DNA of 47,564 bases. Source: an uncultured Lachnospiraceae bacterium. GTDB lineage: Bacteria; Bacillota; Clostridia; Lachnospirales; Lachnospiraceae. The stretch lies in NCBI GenBank assembly GCA_947176065.1, contig CAMWPB010000037.1, positions 1 to 47,564 of the forward strand, in the 5' to 3' direction. The position numbers and the translations under genes are program-made. Positions 36,157-43,338 of the stretch are shown here, one piece after another (the stretch's first letter is position 1; every line of letters begins with the position of its first letter). A model generated the notes under the pieces. It searched no databases. It was given only the letters and a program-made list of their open reading frames with translations, and had not been told where the DNA came from.

Positions 36157-36292
36157 AATTTATCGCATCAATTTATTAAAATTTTATAAACTTGCATTTT
36201 CCCAGTATTTATGCTGGATTGCTAAACTTCGCGCCAGGTTTTTGCGCGTATTATTGAATTAAACAAGACATAATTTCGCGCAAACTACCCAA
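36157..36292. other. AT-rich interval upstream of the giant gene, no complete gene
   Basis: On the minus strand it holds only very short frames (a nine-codon one starting near 36201 with GGGAAA before it) and no in-frame extension of the giant gene. TTTGCGCG near 36283 and CGCGCAAA near 36241 form a loose inverted repeat. A weak -10-like ATTATG lies at 36274-36269, 18 bp from the tandem boxes. Confidence 0.5.
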
Positions 36293-36405
36293 TTTGTTAC
36301 TAATTTGTTCTTAATTAAATTTTTATTAAATCGTACAACCCGCATATCCAGTGGGATGGGAACGGTTCCGGCTCTTTCAAATTTGTCACTAATTTGTTAC
36401 TAATG
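36293..36405. repeat. Second pair of double 11-bp tandem boxes (TTTGTYRCTAA-like)
   Basis: Double boxes at 36293-36314 and 36382-36403 repeat the 11-bp unit of 177-290, start 89 bp apart, and lie 137 bp upstream of the giant minus-strand gene. The sequence between the boxes is not similar to that in the left copy, so it is the boxes and their spacing that are conserved. See the entry at 177 for interpretations. Confidence 0.7.
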
Positions 36406-36586
36406 CGGGATTTCGTGATAAATAACGCTTGTTTTACGATTGACGGGAAAACGAAAAATAGCGAAGGTTATTGAACGGTATACAGAAACTGTACCATAAT
36501 TCAAAATGACTTACGGCACCTATGTCCCGAGACGGCCTCCGTACGCTTTCCCGGGATTATCCGTTGGAAATATTCCCGAAAACTTC

Positions 36587-36615
36587 TTGCACATTTTCGG
36601 TGACTGTGTTATTAT
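36587..36615 (+). promoter_or_regulatory. Promoter of the rpsF-ssb-rpsR operon
   Basis: TTGCAC, a 17-bp spacer and TATTAT lie 92 bp before rpsF. The ~85-base leader contains CTCCTT, which can pair with the AAGGAG of the rpsF ribosome-binding site, and a TGGC/GCCA stem. S6:S18 autoregulation through such a leader is known in other bacteria; here it is a possibility only. Confidence 0.7.
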
Positions 36616-36706
36616 AAGTACCCGTGATATACTAATTTGGCGTAAAGCCACACATCCTTGCTCCTTATGAAAAGAGGGGCCAGAGACCAAAAGGAGGTAG
36701 AGAAGC

Positions 36707-36997
36707 ATGAACAAGTATGAGTTAGCCGTTGTTGTCACTGCTAAGATTGAAGATGACGAGCGGGCCGCTACGCTGGAGAAGGTGAAAGCTCTGGTAGAGA
36801 GGTTCGGCGGAAAAATCACAGAAGTTGACGACTGGGGTAAGAAGAGACTCGCGTACGAAGTACAGAAGATGAAAGAGGCTTTTTATTACTTTATCCGGTT
36901 CGAAGCTGAGAGCACGGCTCCCGGCGAGATCGAGAGCCGCATCCGCATCATGGATAACGTCATCAGATACCTGTGCGTCAGACAAGACGAGAAATAG
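36707..36997 (+). CDS. rpsF: 30S ribosomal protein S6
   Basis: The 96-residue protein matches bS6: MNKYELAVVVTAKIEDDERA, then VDDWGKKRLAYEVQKMKEAFYYFI and the closing IRIMDNVIRYLCVRQDE. S6 pairs with S18 on the 30S platform. AAAGGAGG lies before the ATG. It heads the conserved rpsF-ssb-rpsR operon, with 15 bp to ssb, and the 5' leader could fold over its ribosome-binding site. Confidence 0.98.
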   Translation: MNKYELAVVVTAKIEDDERAATLEKVKALVERFGGKITEVDDWGKKRLAYEVQKMKEAFYYFIRFEAESTAPGEIESRIRIMDNVIRYLCVRQDEK

Positions 36998-37012
36998 AAA
37001 GAGGTATTCTAT

Positions 37013-37459
37013 ATGAATAAAGTAATACTGATGGGACGTTTGACAAGAGACCCCGAGGTGAGATATTCCCAGGGTGAGAACGCGACGGCGGTTGCCAGAT
37101 ATACGCTGGCGGTGGACCGCAGATTCAGTCGCAATAACGATGAACAGACGGCAGATTTTATTAACTGTGTCGCTTTTGGGAGAGCGGGTGAGTTCGCTGA
37201 GAAATATCTCCACAAGGGCACGAAGATCGCGGTCACAGGACGCATCCAGACAGGCAGTTATACGAATAAGGACGGCGTCAGGGTATACACCACGGATGTG
37301 GTTGTGGAAGACCACGAGTTTGCGGAGAGCAAGAACGCTTCCCAGCAGGCAGGCGGCGATTACGCGCCTGTAGGAAGAACAGAGTCCGCACCGATGGCCG
37401 CGGGGGATGGCTTTATGAACATTCCCGACGGAATCGACGAGGAACTGCCGTTCAACTAA
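37013..37459 (+). CDS. ssb: Single-stranded DNA-binding protein
   Basis: The 148-residue protein starts MNKVILMGRLTRDPEVRYS and carries the SSB OB-fold (FINCVAFGRAGEFAEKYLHKG, VTGRIQTGSYTNKDG) over residues 1-~105. A flexible linker leads to the acidic tip DEELPFN, which recruits partner proteins. It is encoded between the genes of S6 and S18 as in most Firmicutes. It coats single-stranded DNA during replication and repair, alongside DnaB encoded 3 kb downstream. Confidence 0.98.
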   Translation: MNKVILMGRLTRDPEVRYSQGENATAVARYTLAVDRRFSRNNDEQTADFINCVAFGRAGEFAEKYLHKGTKIAVTGRIQTGSYTNKDGVRVYTTDVVVEDHEFAESKNASQQAGGDYAPVGRTESAPMAAGDGFMNIPDGIDEELPFN

Positions 37460-37523
37460 AATCGTGGCAATTTTCTATTAAATTTTGAATAAGGCGCCCG
37501 GCGCGCGGGATTGGAGGTTTACC

Positions 37524-37784
37524 ATGGCATTTAATAAATCAGACAGGCCGGATTTCCCTAAGAAAAAGGGCGGTATGCGTAGAAGAAAGAAAGTCTGCGT
37601 ATTCTGCGGCAAGGACAATGTAATCGATTACAAGGACAGCAATAAGCTGCGCAGATATATCTCTGAGAGAGGCAAGATTCTTCCCAGAAGAATTACAGGA
37701 AACTGCGCAAAGCACCAGAGAGCGCTTACGGTGGCGATCAAGCGCGCAAGACATCTGGCTTTGATGCCTTACGTTCAGGACTAA
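37524..37784 (+). CDS. rpsR: 30S ribosomal protein S18
   Basis: The 86-residue bS18 begins [20 protein letters not shown] and has [16 protein letters not shown], keeping a C-x2-C zinc-type pair, then [25 protein letters not shown] and the ALMPYV end. TTGGAGGTT precedes the chosen ATG; an in-frame start 13 codons upstream is rejected. It forms a heterodimer with S6 on the ribosome. A terminator follows 18 bp after the stop. Confidence 0.98.
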   Translation: MAFNKSDRPDFPKKKGGMRRRKKVCVFCGKDNVIDYKDSNKLRRYISERGKILPRRITGNCAKHQRALTVAIKRARHLALMPYVQD

Positions 37785-37802
37785 GCATGATATGAGATAT
37801 AC

Positions 37803-37838
37803 GAAAACCGGATGCCCAGGGGTGTCCGGTTTTCTCTC
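37803..37838 (+). terminator. Intrinsic terminator of the rpsF operon
   Basis: GAAAACCGGA pairs perfectly with TCCGGTTTTC across a 12-base loop, with TTTTCTCTCT on the exit side. Confidence 0.88.
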
Positions 37839-37905
37839 TGCCCATATTATGTCATTTTACCGCGAAAAAACTCTATATATAGATGTGGCGGTATTTGGCA
37901 AAAAA

Positions 37906-37914
37906 TGCTATACT
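37906..37914 (+). promoter_or_regulatory. Extended -10 promoter upstream of gdpP
   Basis: TGCTATACT is an extended -10 element. Transcription would start at about 37921, exactly where the dispersed double-hairpin element begins, so that element would be the gdpP 5' UTR. The -35 is poor. Confidence 0.55.
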
Positions 37915-37916
37915 AA

Positions 37917-38010
37917 TGCGAGAAGAACTTCTAATCGCTCGCAGCAGAGGCTGCTTTGCGAAGAAGTTCTAAGTCTCGCATGGGAGAATGCCAAAATGCG
38001 GCATTCTCCG
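37917..38010. repeat. ~95-bp dispersed double-hairpin element, copy 2
   Basis: It shows the same architecture as 26416-26509: AGAACTTCT/AGAAGTTCT enclosing GCAGC/GCTGC, then GGAGAATGCC/GGCATTCTCC. The paired bases are conserved between the copies, whereas loops vary. It lies between an extended -10 promoter and the gdpP start. Confidence 0.8.
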
Positions 38011-38051
38011 CAAAGCCGGAAAGAACAAGAAACACTCTCATGAGGAATAAA

Positions 38052-40112
38052 ATGAAAAATACGGTGAAACTGAAAGGACGGATGAAGTCGTATCTGCAGT
38101 CCTCCTTATATCTGGGATTTTTACTTGCGGTTGTGGATATTTTAGTCTATATGCTGGATTACCGGGCCGGGCTTGTAGTGACCGCTTTTTTAATTTTCTA
38201 TTTTGCGGTCGTATTGTCCATGATGCTGTACAACAAACCGGTTATTATGAACGAGCTGATCAGCTTTGCGACGCAGTATGGACAGATACAGAGACGGCTT
38301 TTGCGGGATCTGGAGCTGCCCCATGCCCTTTTGGACGATGCGGGGAAAATTATCTGGACGAATATTGCGTTTGAACGGCTTACCCATCAGGAGAAGGGCT
38401 ATCGGAAGTCGGTTACCACTCTTTTTCCCACGATTACGAAGGACAACCTTCCCGGAAAAGAGACAGAGGACGACATAGAGTGCCGGGTGGAATATGAAAA
38501 CGGCAATTATGTGGCTAAGCTGAAAAAGATCTCTTTAAAGGAGATGGCGGAAAACAGCGATATCATTGAGGCGAAGGGCTACGACGGTTATCTGATCGCG
38601 CTCTATCTGTTTGACGAGACGGCGCTGCAGATCGCTTTGAAGGAAGTGGACGACCAGTCCCTTTCGGTAGCTCTTATTTATCTGGACAATTATGAGGAGG
38701 CGCTGGAGAGCGTGGAGGAGGTCAGACGCTCCCTGCTGATTGCGCTGATTGACCGAAAGGTAAATAAATATATCGCCGCGCTGGACGGCATCTGTAAGAA
38801 GCTGGAGAAGGACAAGTATCTGGTAATCCTGCGCAAGGAGGCGGCAACCCATCTACAGGAGAACCGGTTTGACATTCTGGAGGATGTAAAGACAGTTAAT
38901 ATCGGAAATGAAATGGCCGTTACCATCAGTATCGGCATGGGCTTAAACGGCTTGTCCTACGCGCAGAATTACGAGTTTGCCAGAAACGCCATAGATATCG
39001 CCCTGGGCAGGGGCGGTGACCAGGCGGTGGTTAAGGTGCCGGAAAATGTGATTTATTACGGCGGCAAGAGCCAGCAGATGGAAAAGAGCACCCGCGTTAA
39101 GGCCCGGGTAAAGGCGCACGCCCTGCGGGAAATTATTTCCGTCAAGGACGAGGTCTATGTCATGGGCCACCGTATGGGGGACGTGGACAGCTTTGGCGCG
39201 TCGGTGGGAATTTACCGTATTGCGGAGGCGCTGGATAAAAAGGCGCATATCGTATTAAACGACGTGACTTCCTCCATGCAGCCCATGGTGGAGATGTTCC
39301 GGAATAATGACGACTATGCGGAAGATATGATTATTAACAGCCAGCTTGCACTGGAGACGGTGGGCAACAATGCGGTGCTTGTGGTGGTGGATGTGAATAA
39401 GCCGAGCATTACGGAGTGCCCCGAGCTTTTGAGGCGCTGCAAGTCTATTGTGGTGCTGGATCATCACAGACAGGGCACGGAAATCATTGAAAATGCGACG
39501 CTTTCTTATATAGAGGCATATGCGTCCTCGGCCTGCGAGATGGTGTCGGAAATCCTGCAGTACATCAGCGACGACTTAAGGCTACGGTCTGAGGAAGCGG
39601 ACTGCATGTATTCGGGCATTATGATAGACACCAACAACTTTATGACAAAGACGGGTGTCAGAACCTTTGAGGCGGCGGCGTTCCTCCGCAGAAACGGCGC
39701 AGATGTGACCCGTGTCAGGAAACTGTTCCGGGACGATGCGGCGGAGTACAAGGCGAAGGCGGATGCGGTCAGTCAGGCAGAAATTTACAGACGGTTTTTC
39801 GCCATATCCGTCTGCACGGGGGAGGACGTGGCCAGCCCTACCGTGGTGGGCGCGCAGGCTGCCAACGAGCTGCTAAATATCAAGGGCATCCGGGCCAGCT
39901 TTATACTTACCAGATATAATGGAATTATCTATATCAGCGCGCGTTCCATCGACGAGGTAAACGTGCAGGTCATTATGGAGAGAATGGGCGGCGGCGGCCA
40001 TCTGAACATAGCCGGTGCGCAGCTTGAAAACGGCTCTATCGAGGAAGGCATCGAGAGCATCAAGAGAACGCTGGACACCATGATAGAGGAAGGAGAGCTT
40101 TCGGCGGATTAA
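38052..40112 (+). CDS. gdpP: c-di-AMP phosphodiesterase GdpP (DHH family)
   Basis: GdpP hydrolyses cyclic di-AMP to pApA. The 686-residue protein has two N-terminal membrane helices (about residues 15-58), a PAS-like region (DDAGKIIWTNIAFERLT), a degenerate GGDEF domain without the GGDEF loop, then DHH/DHHA1: VMGHRMGDVDSFGASVGI (~residue 370), the VVLDHHRQGTE motif, MYSGIMIDTNNF and GGGGHLNIAGAQL. The start at 38052 has GAGG 6 bases upstream; the ATG at 38040 is nearly as good. It precedes rplI and dnaB, the standard Firmicutes order. Together with cdaA it gives this window both arms of c-di-AMP turnover. A repeated hairpin element appears to be its 5' UTR. Confidence 0.95.
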   Translation: MKNTVKLKGRMKSYLQSSLYLGFLLAVVDILVYMLDYRAGLVVTAFLIFYFAVVLSMMLYNKPVIMNELISFATQYGQIQRRLLRDLELPHALLDDAGKIIWTNIAFERLTHQEKGYRKSVTTLFPTITKDNLPGKETEDDIECRVEYENGNYVAKLKKISLKEMAENSDIIEAKGYDGYLIALYLFDETALQIALKEVDDQSLSVALIYLDNYEEALESVEEVRRSLLIALIDRKVNKYIAALDGICKKLEKDKYLVILRKEAATHLQENRFDILEDVKTVNIGNEMAVTISIGMGLNGLSYAQNYEFARNAIDIALGRGGDQAVVKVPENVIYYGGKSQQMEKSTRVKARVKAHALREIISVKDEVYVMGHRMGDVDSFGASVGIYRIAEALDKKAHIVLNDVTSSMQPMVEMFRNNDDYAEDMIINSQLALETVGNNAVLVVVDVNKPSITECPELLRRCKSIVVLDHHRQGTEIIENATLSYIEAYASSACEMVSEILQYISDDLRLRSEEADCMYSGIMIDTNNFMTKTGVRTFEAAAFLRRNGADVTRVRKLFRDDAAEYKAKADAVSQAEIYRRFFAISVCTGEDVASPTVVGAQAANELLNIKGIRASFILTRYNGIIYISARSIDEVNVQVIMERMGGGGHLNIAGAQLENGSIEEGIESIKRTLDTMIEEGELSAD

Positions 40113-40191
40113 ATTGCCGCGCAGATGAATCTCAGGCAGAGCGCACATTCTCCATGAACTGTGAAAAAAGGATAGAAAGAGGGAAATACAC

Positions 40192-40638
40192 ATGAAGATT
40201 ATATTATTGGAAGACGTAAAGACACTTGGAAAAAAAGGCGACATCGTTGACGTCAGCGACGGCTATGCGAGAAATTTTGTACTGCCGAAGAAGCTGGGCG
40301 TAGAAGCGAATGCAAAAAATAAAAACGATTTAAAGCTCCAGAAAGCCAATGCGGACAAGGTGGCGAAGGAACAGCTTGAAGCGGCGAAGGAGCTGGCCGG
40401 GGTGCTTGAGACAAAGGAAGTTACCCTGAAAATGAAATCCGGCGAGGGCGGCAGAGCCTTCGGTTCGGTTTCCTCAAAAGAAATTGCGCAGGCAGCCAAA
40501 GAACAGTGCGGTCTGGAGCTGGATAAGAAGAAAATCCAGCTTCCCGAGCCGATCAAAGCGCTGGGCGTTTACGAGGTGGCTGTGAAGCTGCACCCGAAGG
40601 TGACGGGAAAGCTCAAGGTGAAGGTGACGGAAGCCTAA
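40192..40638 (+). CDS. rplI: 50S ribosomal protein L9
   Basis: The 148-residue bL9 has the N-terminal domain [20 protein letters not shown] and [13 protein letters not shown], the long connecting helix (residues ~42-75), and the C-terminal domain with [13 protein letters not shown] and [19 protein letters not shown]. Its length equals the family norm. It lies between gdpP and dnaB, 79 bp after the former and 40 bp before the latter. Confidence 0.98.
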   Translation: MKIILLEDVKTLGKKGDIVDVSDGYARNFVLPKKLGVEANAKNKNDLKLQKANADKVAKEQLEAAKELAGVLETKEVTLKMKSGEGGRAFGSVSSKEIAQAAKEQCGLELDKKKIQLPEPIKALGVYEVAVKLHPKVTGKLKVKVTEA

Positions 40639-40678
40639 TGCAAAAAGAAGTTCCGGAGAGGAATCGTGGAGGTCGGTT

Positions 40679-42013
40679 TTGGCAGAGGAAACGCTACTGA
40701 AAAGAATATTGCCCCACAGCATGGAGGCGGAACAGTCTGTCGTCGGTTCCATGATTATGGACAGGGAGGCCATTGTGGCGGCTTCCGAGATCGTGCTGGG
40801 GGAGGATTTTTATAATAAACAGTACGGCGTCCTGTTCGATGCGATGGTGGAGCTGAACGACGAGGGGAAGCCTGTAGATCTGGTGACTTTGCAGGACAGG
40901 CTTCGGGAAAAGGACGTGCCTCCCGAGGTCAGCAGTCCCGAGTTTATCCGCGATCTGATCACGGCGGTTCCCACCTCGGCGAATGTAAAATACTATGCGG
41001 GCATTGTGGCGGACAAGGCGGTGCTCAGGCGGCTGATCCGGCTGAATGAAGAGATCGCCAACGACTGTTATGTGGGCAAGGAAAGTCTGGACACGATTCT
41101 GGAGGATACCGAGAAACGGGTGTTTGATCTTGTGCAGAGACGGGGCGGCTCGGAGTTTGTTCCCATCCGGCAGATTGTGATGAACGCCATGGATAATATC
41201 GAACGGGCCTCCCACAATAAGGGAAACGTGACGGGGGTGGCGACGGGCTTTCTGGATCTGGACTACAGGACTGCGGGATTGCAGCCCTCAGACCTGATTC
41301 TGGTGGCGGCCAGACCTTCCATGGGAAAGACGGCCTTTGTCCTGAATATAGCCCAATATGTGGCTTTTAAGCAGAATAAAACGGCTGCGATTTTCAGTCT
41401 GGAAATGTCCAAGGAGCAGCTTGTGAACCGTCTGTTTTCCATGGAGTCCCGGGTAGATTCCCAGCATCTGCGGACAGGCAATCTGTCGGATGCGGAGTGG
41501 GAAAAGCTGATTGAAAGTGCGGCGCAGATCGGCAAATCCAACCTGATTATCGACGATACGCCGGGTATCAGCATTTCGGAGCTTCGCTCCAAATGCCGTA
41601 AGTATAAGCTTGAACACAATCTGGAGCTGGTCATTATCGACTATCTGCAGTTAATGTCCGGGAGCGGCCGTTCCACGGATTCCAGACAGCAGGAAATCTC
41701 CGATATCTCCCGATCCCTGAAGGCGCTTGCAAGAGAGCTGCATGTGCCTGTGGTGGCGTTATCGCAGCTTTCCCGTGCGGTGGAGCAGCGGCCCGATCAT
41801 AGGCCCATGCTCTCCGATCTTCGTGAGTCGGGCGCGATCGAGCAGGACGCCGACGTGGTGATGTTCATATACCGCGACGATTATTACAATAAGGACACCG
41901 AGCGGAAGGGCATCGCGGAAATTATCATCGCGAAACAGAGAAACGGCCCGATCGGCACGGTAGAACTGGTCTGGCTGCCGGATTATACCAAATTTGCAAA
42001 CTTAGCAAAGTAA
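40679..42013 (+). CDS. dnaB: Replicative DNA helicase DnaB
   Basis: The ring helicase unwinds DNA at the fork. The 444-residue protein has the N-terminal DnaB domain (PHSMEAEQSVVGSMIMDREA), Walker A ARPSMGKTAFVLNIA, EMSKEQLVNRLF, IIDYLQLMSG and LSQLSRAVEQRPDHRPMLSD. It begins with a TTG at 40679, 6 bases after GGAGG; no ATG fits, because the next in-frame Met is inside the conserved N-terminus. The rare start suggests modest translation. A short palindromic element starts right at the stop and a terminator follows at 42092. Confidence 0.97.
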   Translation: MAEETLLKRILPHSMEAEQSVVGSMIMDREAIVAASEIVLGEDFYNKQYGVLFDAMVELNDEGKPVDLVTLQDRLREKDVPPEVSSPEFIRDLITAVPTSANVKYYAGIVADKAVLRRLIRLNEEIANDCYVGKESLDTILEDTEKRVFDLVQRRGGSEFVPIRQIVMNAMDNIERASHNKGNVTGVATGFLDLDYRTAGLQPSDLILVAARPSMGKTAFVLNIAQYVAFKQNKTAAIFSLEMSKEQLVNRLFSMESRVDSQHLRTGNLSDAEWEKLIESAAQIGKSNLIIDDTPGISISELRSKCRKYKLEHNLELVIIDYLQLMSGSGRSTDSRQQEISDISRSLKALARELHVPVVALSQLSRAVEQRPDHRPMLSDLRESGAIEQDADVVMFIYRDDYYNKDTERKGIAEIIIAKQRNGPIGTVELVWLPDYTKFANLAK

Positions 42014-42065
42014 GTTCAGCCAGAGCTGCGCTGAAAGCGCGTTTTGCGAATGGCGTGTGCTGAAC
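42014..42065. repeat. Palindromic dispersed element with GTTCAGC ends, short copy
   Basis: This 52-bp segment begins GTTCAGCCAGA and ends GTGCTGAAC, with an inner GCTGCGCTGAAAGCGC. In reverse complement it matches both ends of the element at 14357-14508 (GTTCAGC, CGCCATTCGCAAAAC, TCTGGCTGAAC), as if the middle were deleted. It starts on the base after the dnaB stop. Confidence 0.7.
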
Positions 42066-42091
42066 GAAACAAATAATAGACATACACTTAC

Positions 42092-42126
42092 AAAAGAGAC
42101 GACCCAAAACCGGGGGCGTCTCTTTT
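42092..42126 (+). terminator. Intrinsic terminator after dnaB
   Basis: AAAAGAGACG pairs with CGTCTCTTTT, with CCC/GGG steps nearer the loop. T4 tails exist on both strands. It separates dnaB from the MerR gene. Confidence 0.85.
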
Positions 42127-42153
42127 CGCATATAAAGAAAGGGAGGAGCGTAC

Positions 42154-42882
42154 ATGAATGACACCGTTTATTATATCTCGGAGGCCTCTAAGAAGGTAGA
42201 GGTGGAGCCTCATGTGCTCCGCTATTGGGAGGACGAGCTGAAGCTGCCGATCGAACGGAACGAAATGGGGCACCGCTGTTATACCGAAAAAGATATAGAG
42301 ACACTGCGCCGCATCAAACAGCTTAAGGAGCAGGGGCTGCAGCTTAAGGCGATACGCGTGGTGCTGCAGGGCGGCGGGCATGACCTGTACAGCCGGAAAT
42401 ACGCGGAGGAAGAAACGGCAGACACGGATGCCGGAGAAAAGAAAGCGGACGGCGGCGTAAATGCGTCGATAGAAGAAAAATTGGAGGATATGGTTATGAA
42501 GAAAGCAAAGAAGTATATGGTGACAATGTCCAAGGGAAAGGAGACGGTTTTGGAAATGCCGGAGGAGGAACCGGCACTTAAAGAGTATGAGGAGCCGTTA
42601 GACGAGGAAAAAGAGAAAAAGGCAAAGCGCCTGCAATATCTCCTGCAGCATATGGTGACTGATGCGGTCAAAAATGCCAACCGGGAAATGTGCACGGAGA
42701 TCAAGGAGAGCATTTTAAAGGAGCTGGATTATCAGTTCCGGCAGCAGGAAGAACGGGACGAGGAACGCAGGAAACGGGATGAGGAGCATTACCGCAGGAT
42801 CGACGAAATGATCAGCCAGAGACGCCGTCCGGGAGAAAAATTTGGCAGAGGCAAAAAGAAGGAACCGCTCTCTCAGAAATGA
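42154..42882 (+). CDS. MerR-family transcriptional regulator with coiled-coil tail
   Basis: The 242-residue protein has a MerR-type winged helix at residues 5-70: YYISEASKKVEVEPHVLRYW, then GHRCYTEKDIETLRRIKQLKEQG. In place of a ligand domain there is a long, highly charged region (residues ~85-242, rich in E, K, R) with two helical stretches, LQYLLQHMVTDAVKNANREM and QQEERDEERRKRDEEHYRR, likely coiled coil. This layout recalls RacA-type chromosome-anchoring MerR proteins more than metal sensors, but no specific orthology is claimed. GGGAGGAG precedes the ATG. It lies directly behind the dnaB terminator. Confidence 0.85.
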   Translation: MNDTVYYISEASKKVEVEPHVLRYWEDELKLPIERNEMGHRCYTEKDIETLRRIKQLKEQGLQLKAIRVVLQGGGHDLYSRKYAEEETADTDAGEKKADGGVNASIEEKLEDMVMKKAKKYMVTMSKGKETVLEMPEEEPALKEYEEPLDEEKEKKAKRLQYLLQHMVTDAVKNANREMCTEIKESILKELDYQFRQQEERDEERRKRDEEHYRRIDEMISQRRRPGEKFGRGKKKEPLSQK

Positions 42883-42906
42883 ATCCTTCCTCTAAGAGAC
42901 GGTTCC
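42861..42906 (-). terminator. Terminator for the ferredoxin gene, overlapping the merR end
   Basis: GGAACCG-N-TCTCT pairs with AGAGA-CGGTTCC. On the minus strand it is followed by TTCTTTTTG, so it ends the ferredoxin transcript; on the plus strand no T-tract follows. Confidence 0.75.
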
Positions 42907-42930
42907 CTCAATCATTGGCGTAAATTTGCG

Positions 42931-43101
42931 TTAGCCCTGAGAAATAGCGCCTGTCGGGCAAGCGCCTGCGCAGGAACCGCAGTCGATGCACTTGGAAGCA
43001 TCAATCTCAAACTTACCGTCGCCCATGCTGATCGCACCAACCGGGCACTGAGCCTCACAAGCGCCACAAGCTACACAAGAGTCGCTGATTACGAATGCCA
43101 T
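42931..43101 (-). CDS. 2[4Fe-4S] ferredoxin, clostridial type
   Basis: The 56-residue protein has the two cluster motifs of clostridial ferredoxin: CVACGACEAQCP and CIDCGSCAGACP, each C-x2-C-x2-C-x3-C-P. It begins MAFVISDS and ends GAISQG, the classical size and ends. It serves as a low-potential electron carrier for pyruvate:ferredoxin oxidoreductase, hydrogenase and similar enzymes, and so points to an anaerobe. AAGGAGGAT lies before the ATG. It is divergent from the hybrid kinase across ~240 bp that include a tandem 11-bp repeat. Confidence 0.97.
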   Translation of the reverse strand: MAFVISDSCVACGACEAQCPVGAISMGDGKFEIDASKCIDCGSCAGACPTGAISQG

Positions 43102-43204
43102 GACTATATCCTCCTTATGTCCTAAAAATGATTGATAGCAGTAAAAGCTGTCACATTTCTATTTTAATATAAAAGGAATCATTATACAAGTAGAAAAATA
43201 TAGC

Positions 43205-43226
43205 TTTTATGTAGGTTTTATGTAGG
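43205..43226. promoter_or_regulatory. Perfect tandem 11-bp repeat upstream of the hybrid kinase promoter
   Basis: TTTTATGTAGG occurs twice head to tail without a gap. It ends 7 bp before the -35 of the kinase promoter and lies behind the divergent ferredoxin gene as well. The one-turn period and position are those of an activator site for an OmpR/PhoB-type regulator. The protein that binds it is not known. Confidence 0.65.
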
Positions 43227-43233
43227 ATATCTC

Positions 43234-43262
43234 TTGATTTTCGTATCGCTGCTGGGTAGAAT
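43234..43262 (+). promoter_or_regulatory. Promoter of the hybrid histidine kinase gene
   Basis: TTGATT, a 17-bp spacer and TAGAAT match the vegetative consensus at 9 of 12 positions or better. The leader is ~70 bases. Confidence 0.65.
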
Positions 43263-43338
43263 AAGATTGGATATAAATGTAAAAGTAGTGGCGAAAGGCC
43301 CGGCTTTGTAAAATACATAATAGGATGAGAATGTTATA

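Noticed and set aside
35597..36262. 221-codon plus-strand frame opposite the start of the giant gene
   Set aside because: Low-complexity S/V/T residues are the reverse complement of the acidic repeats; no start signal.
37792..38043. 83-codon frame between rpsR and gdpP
   Set aside because: It runs through the rpsR terminator and the dispersed hairpin element.
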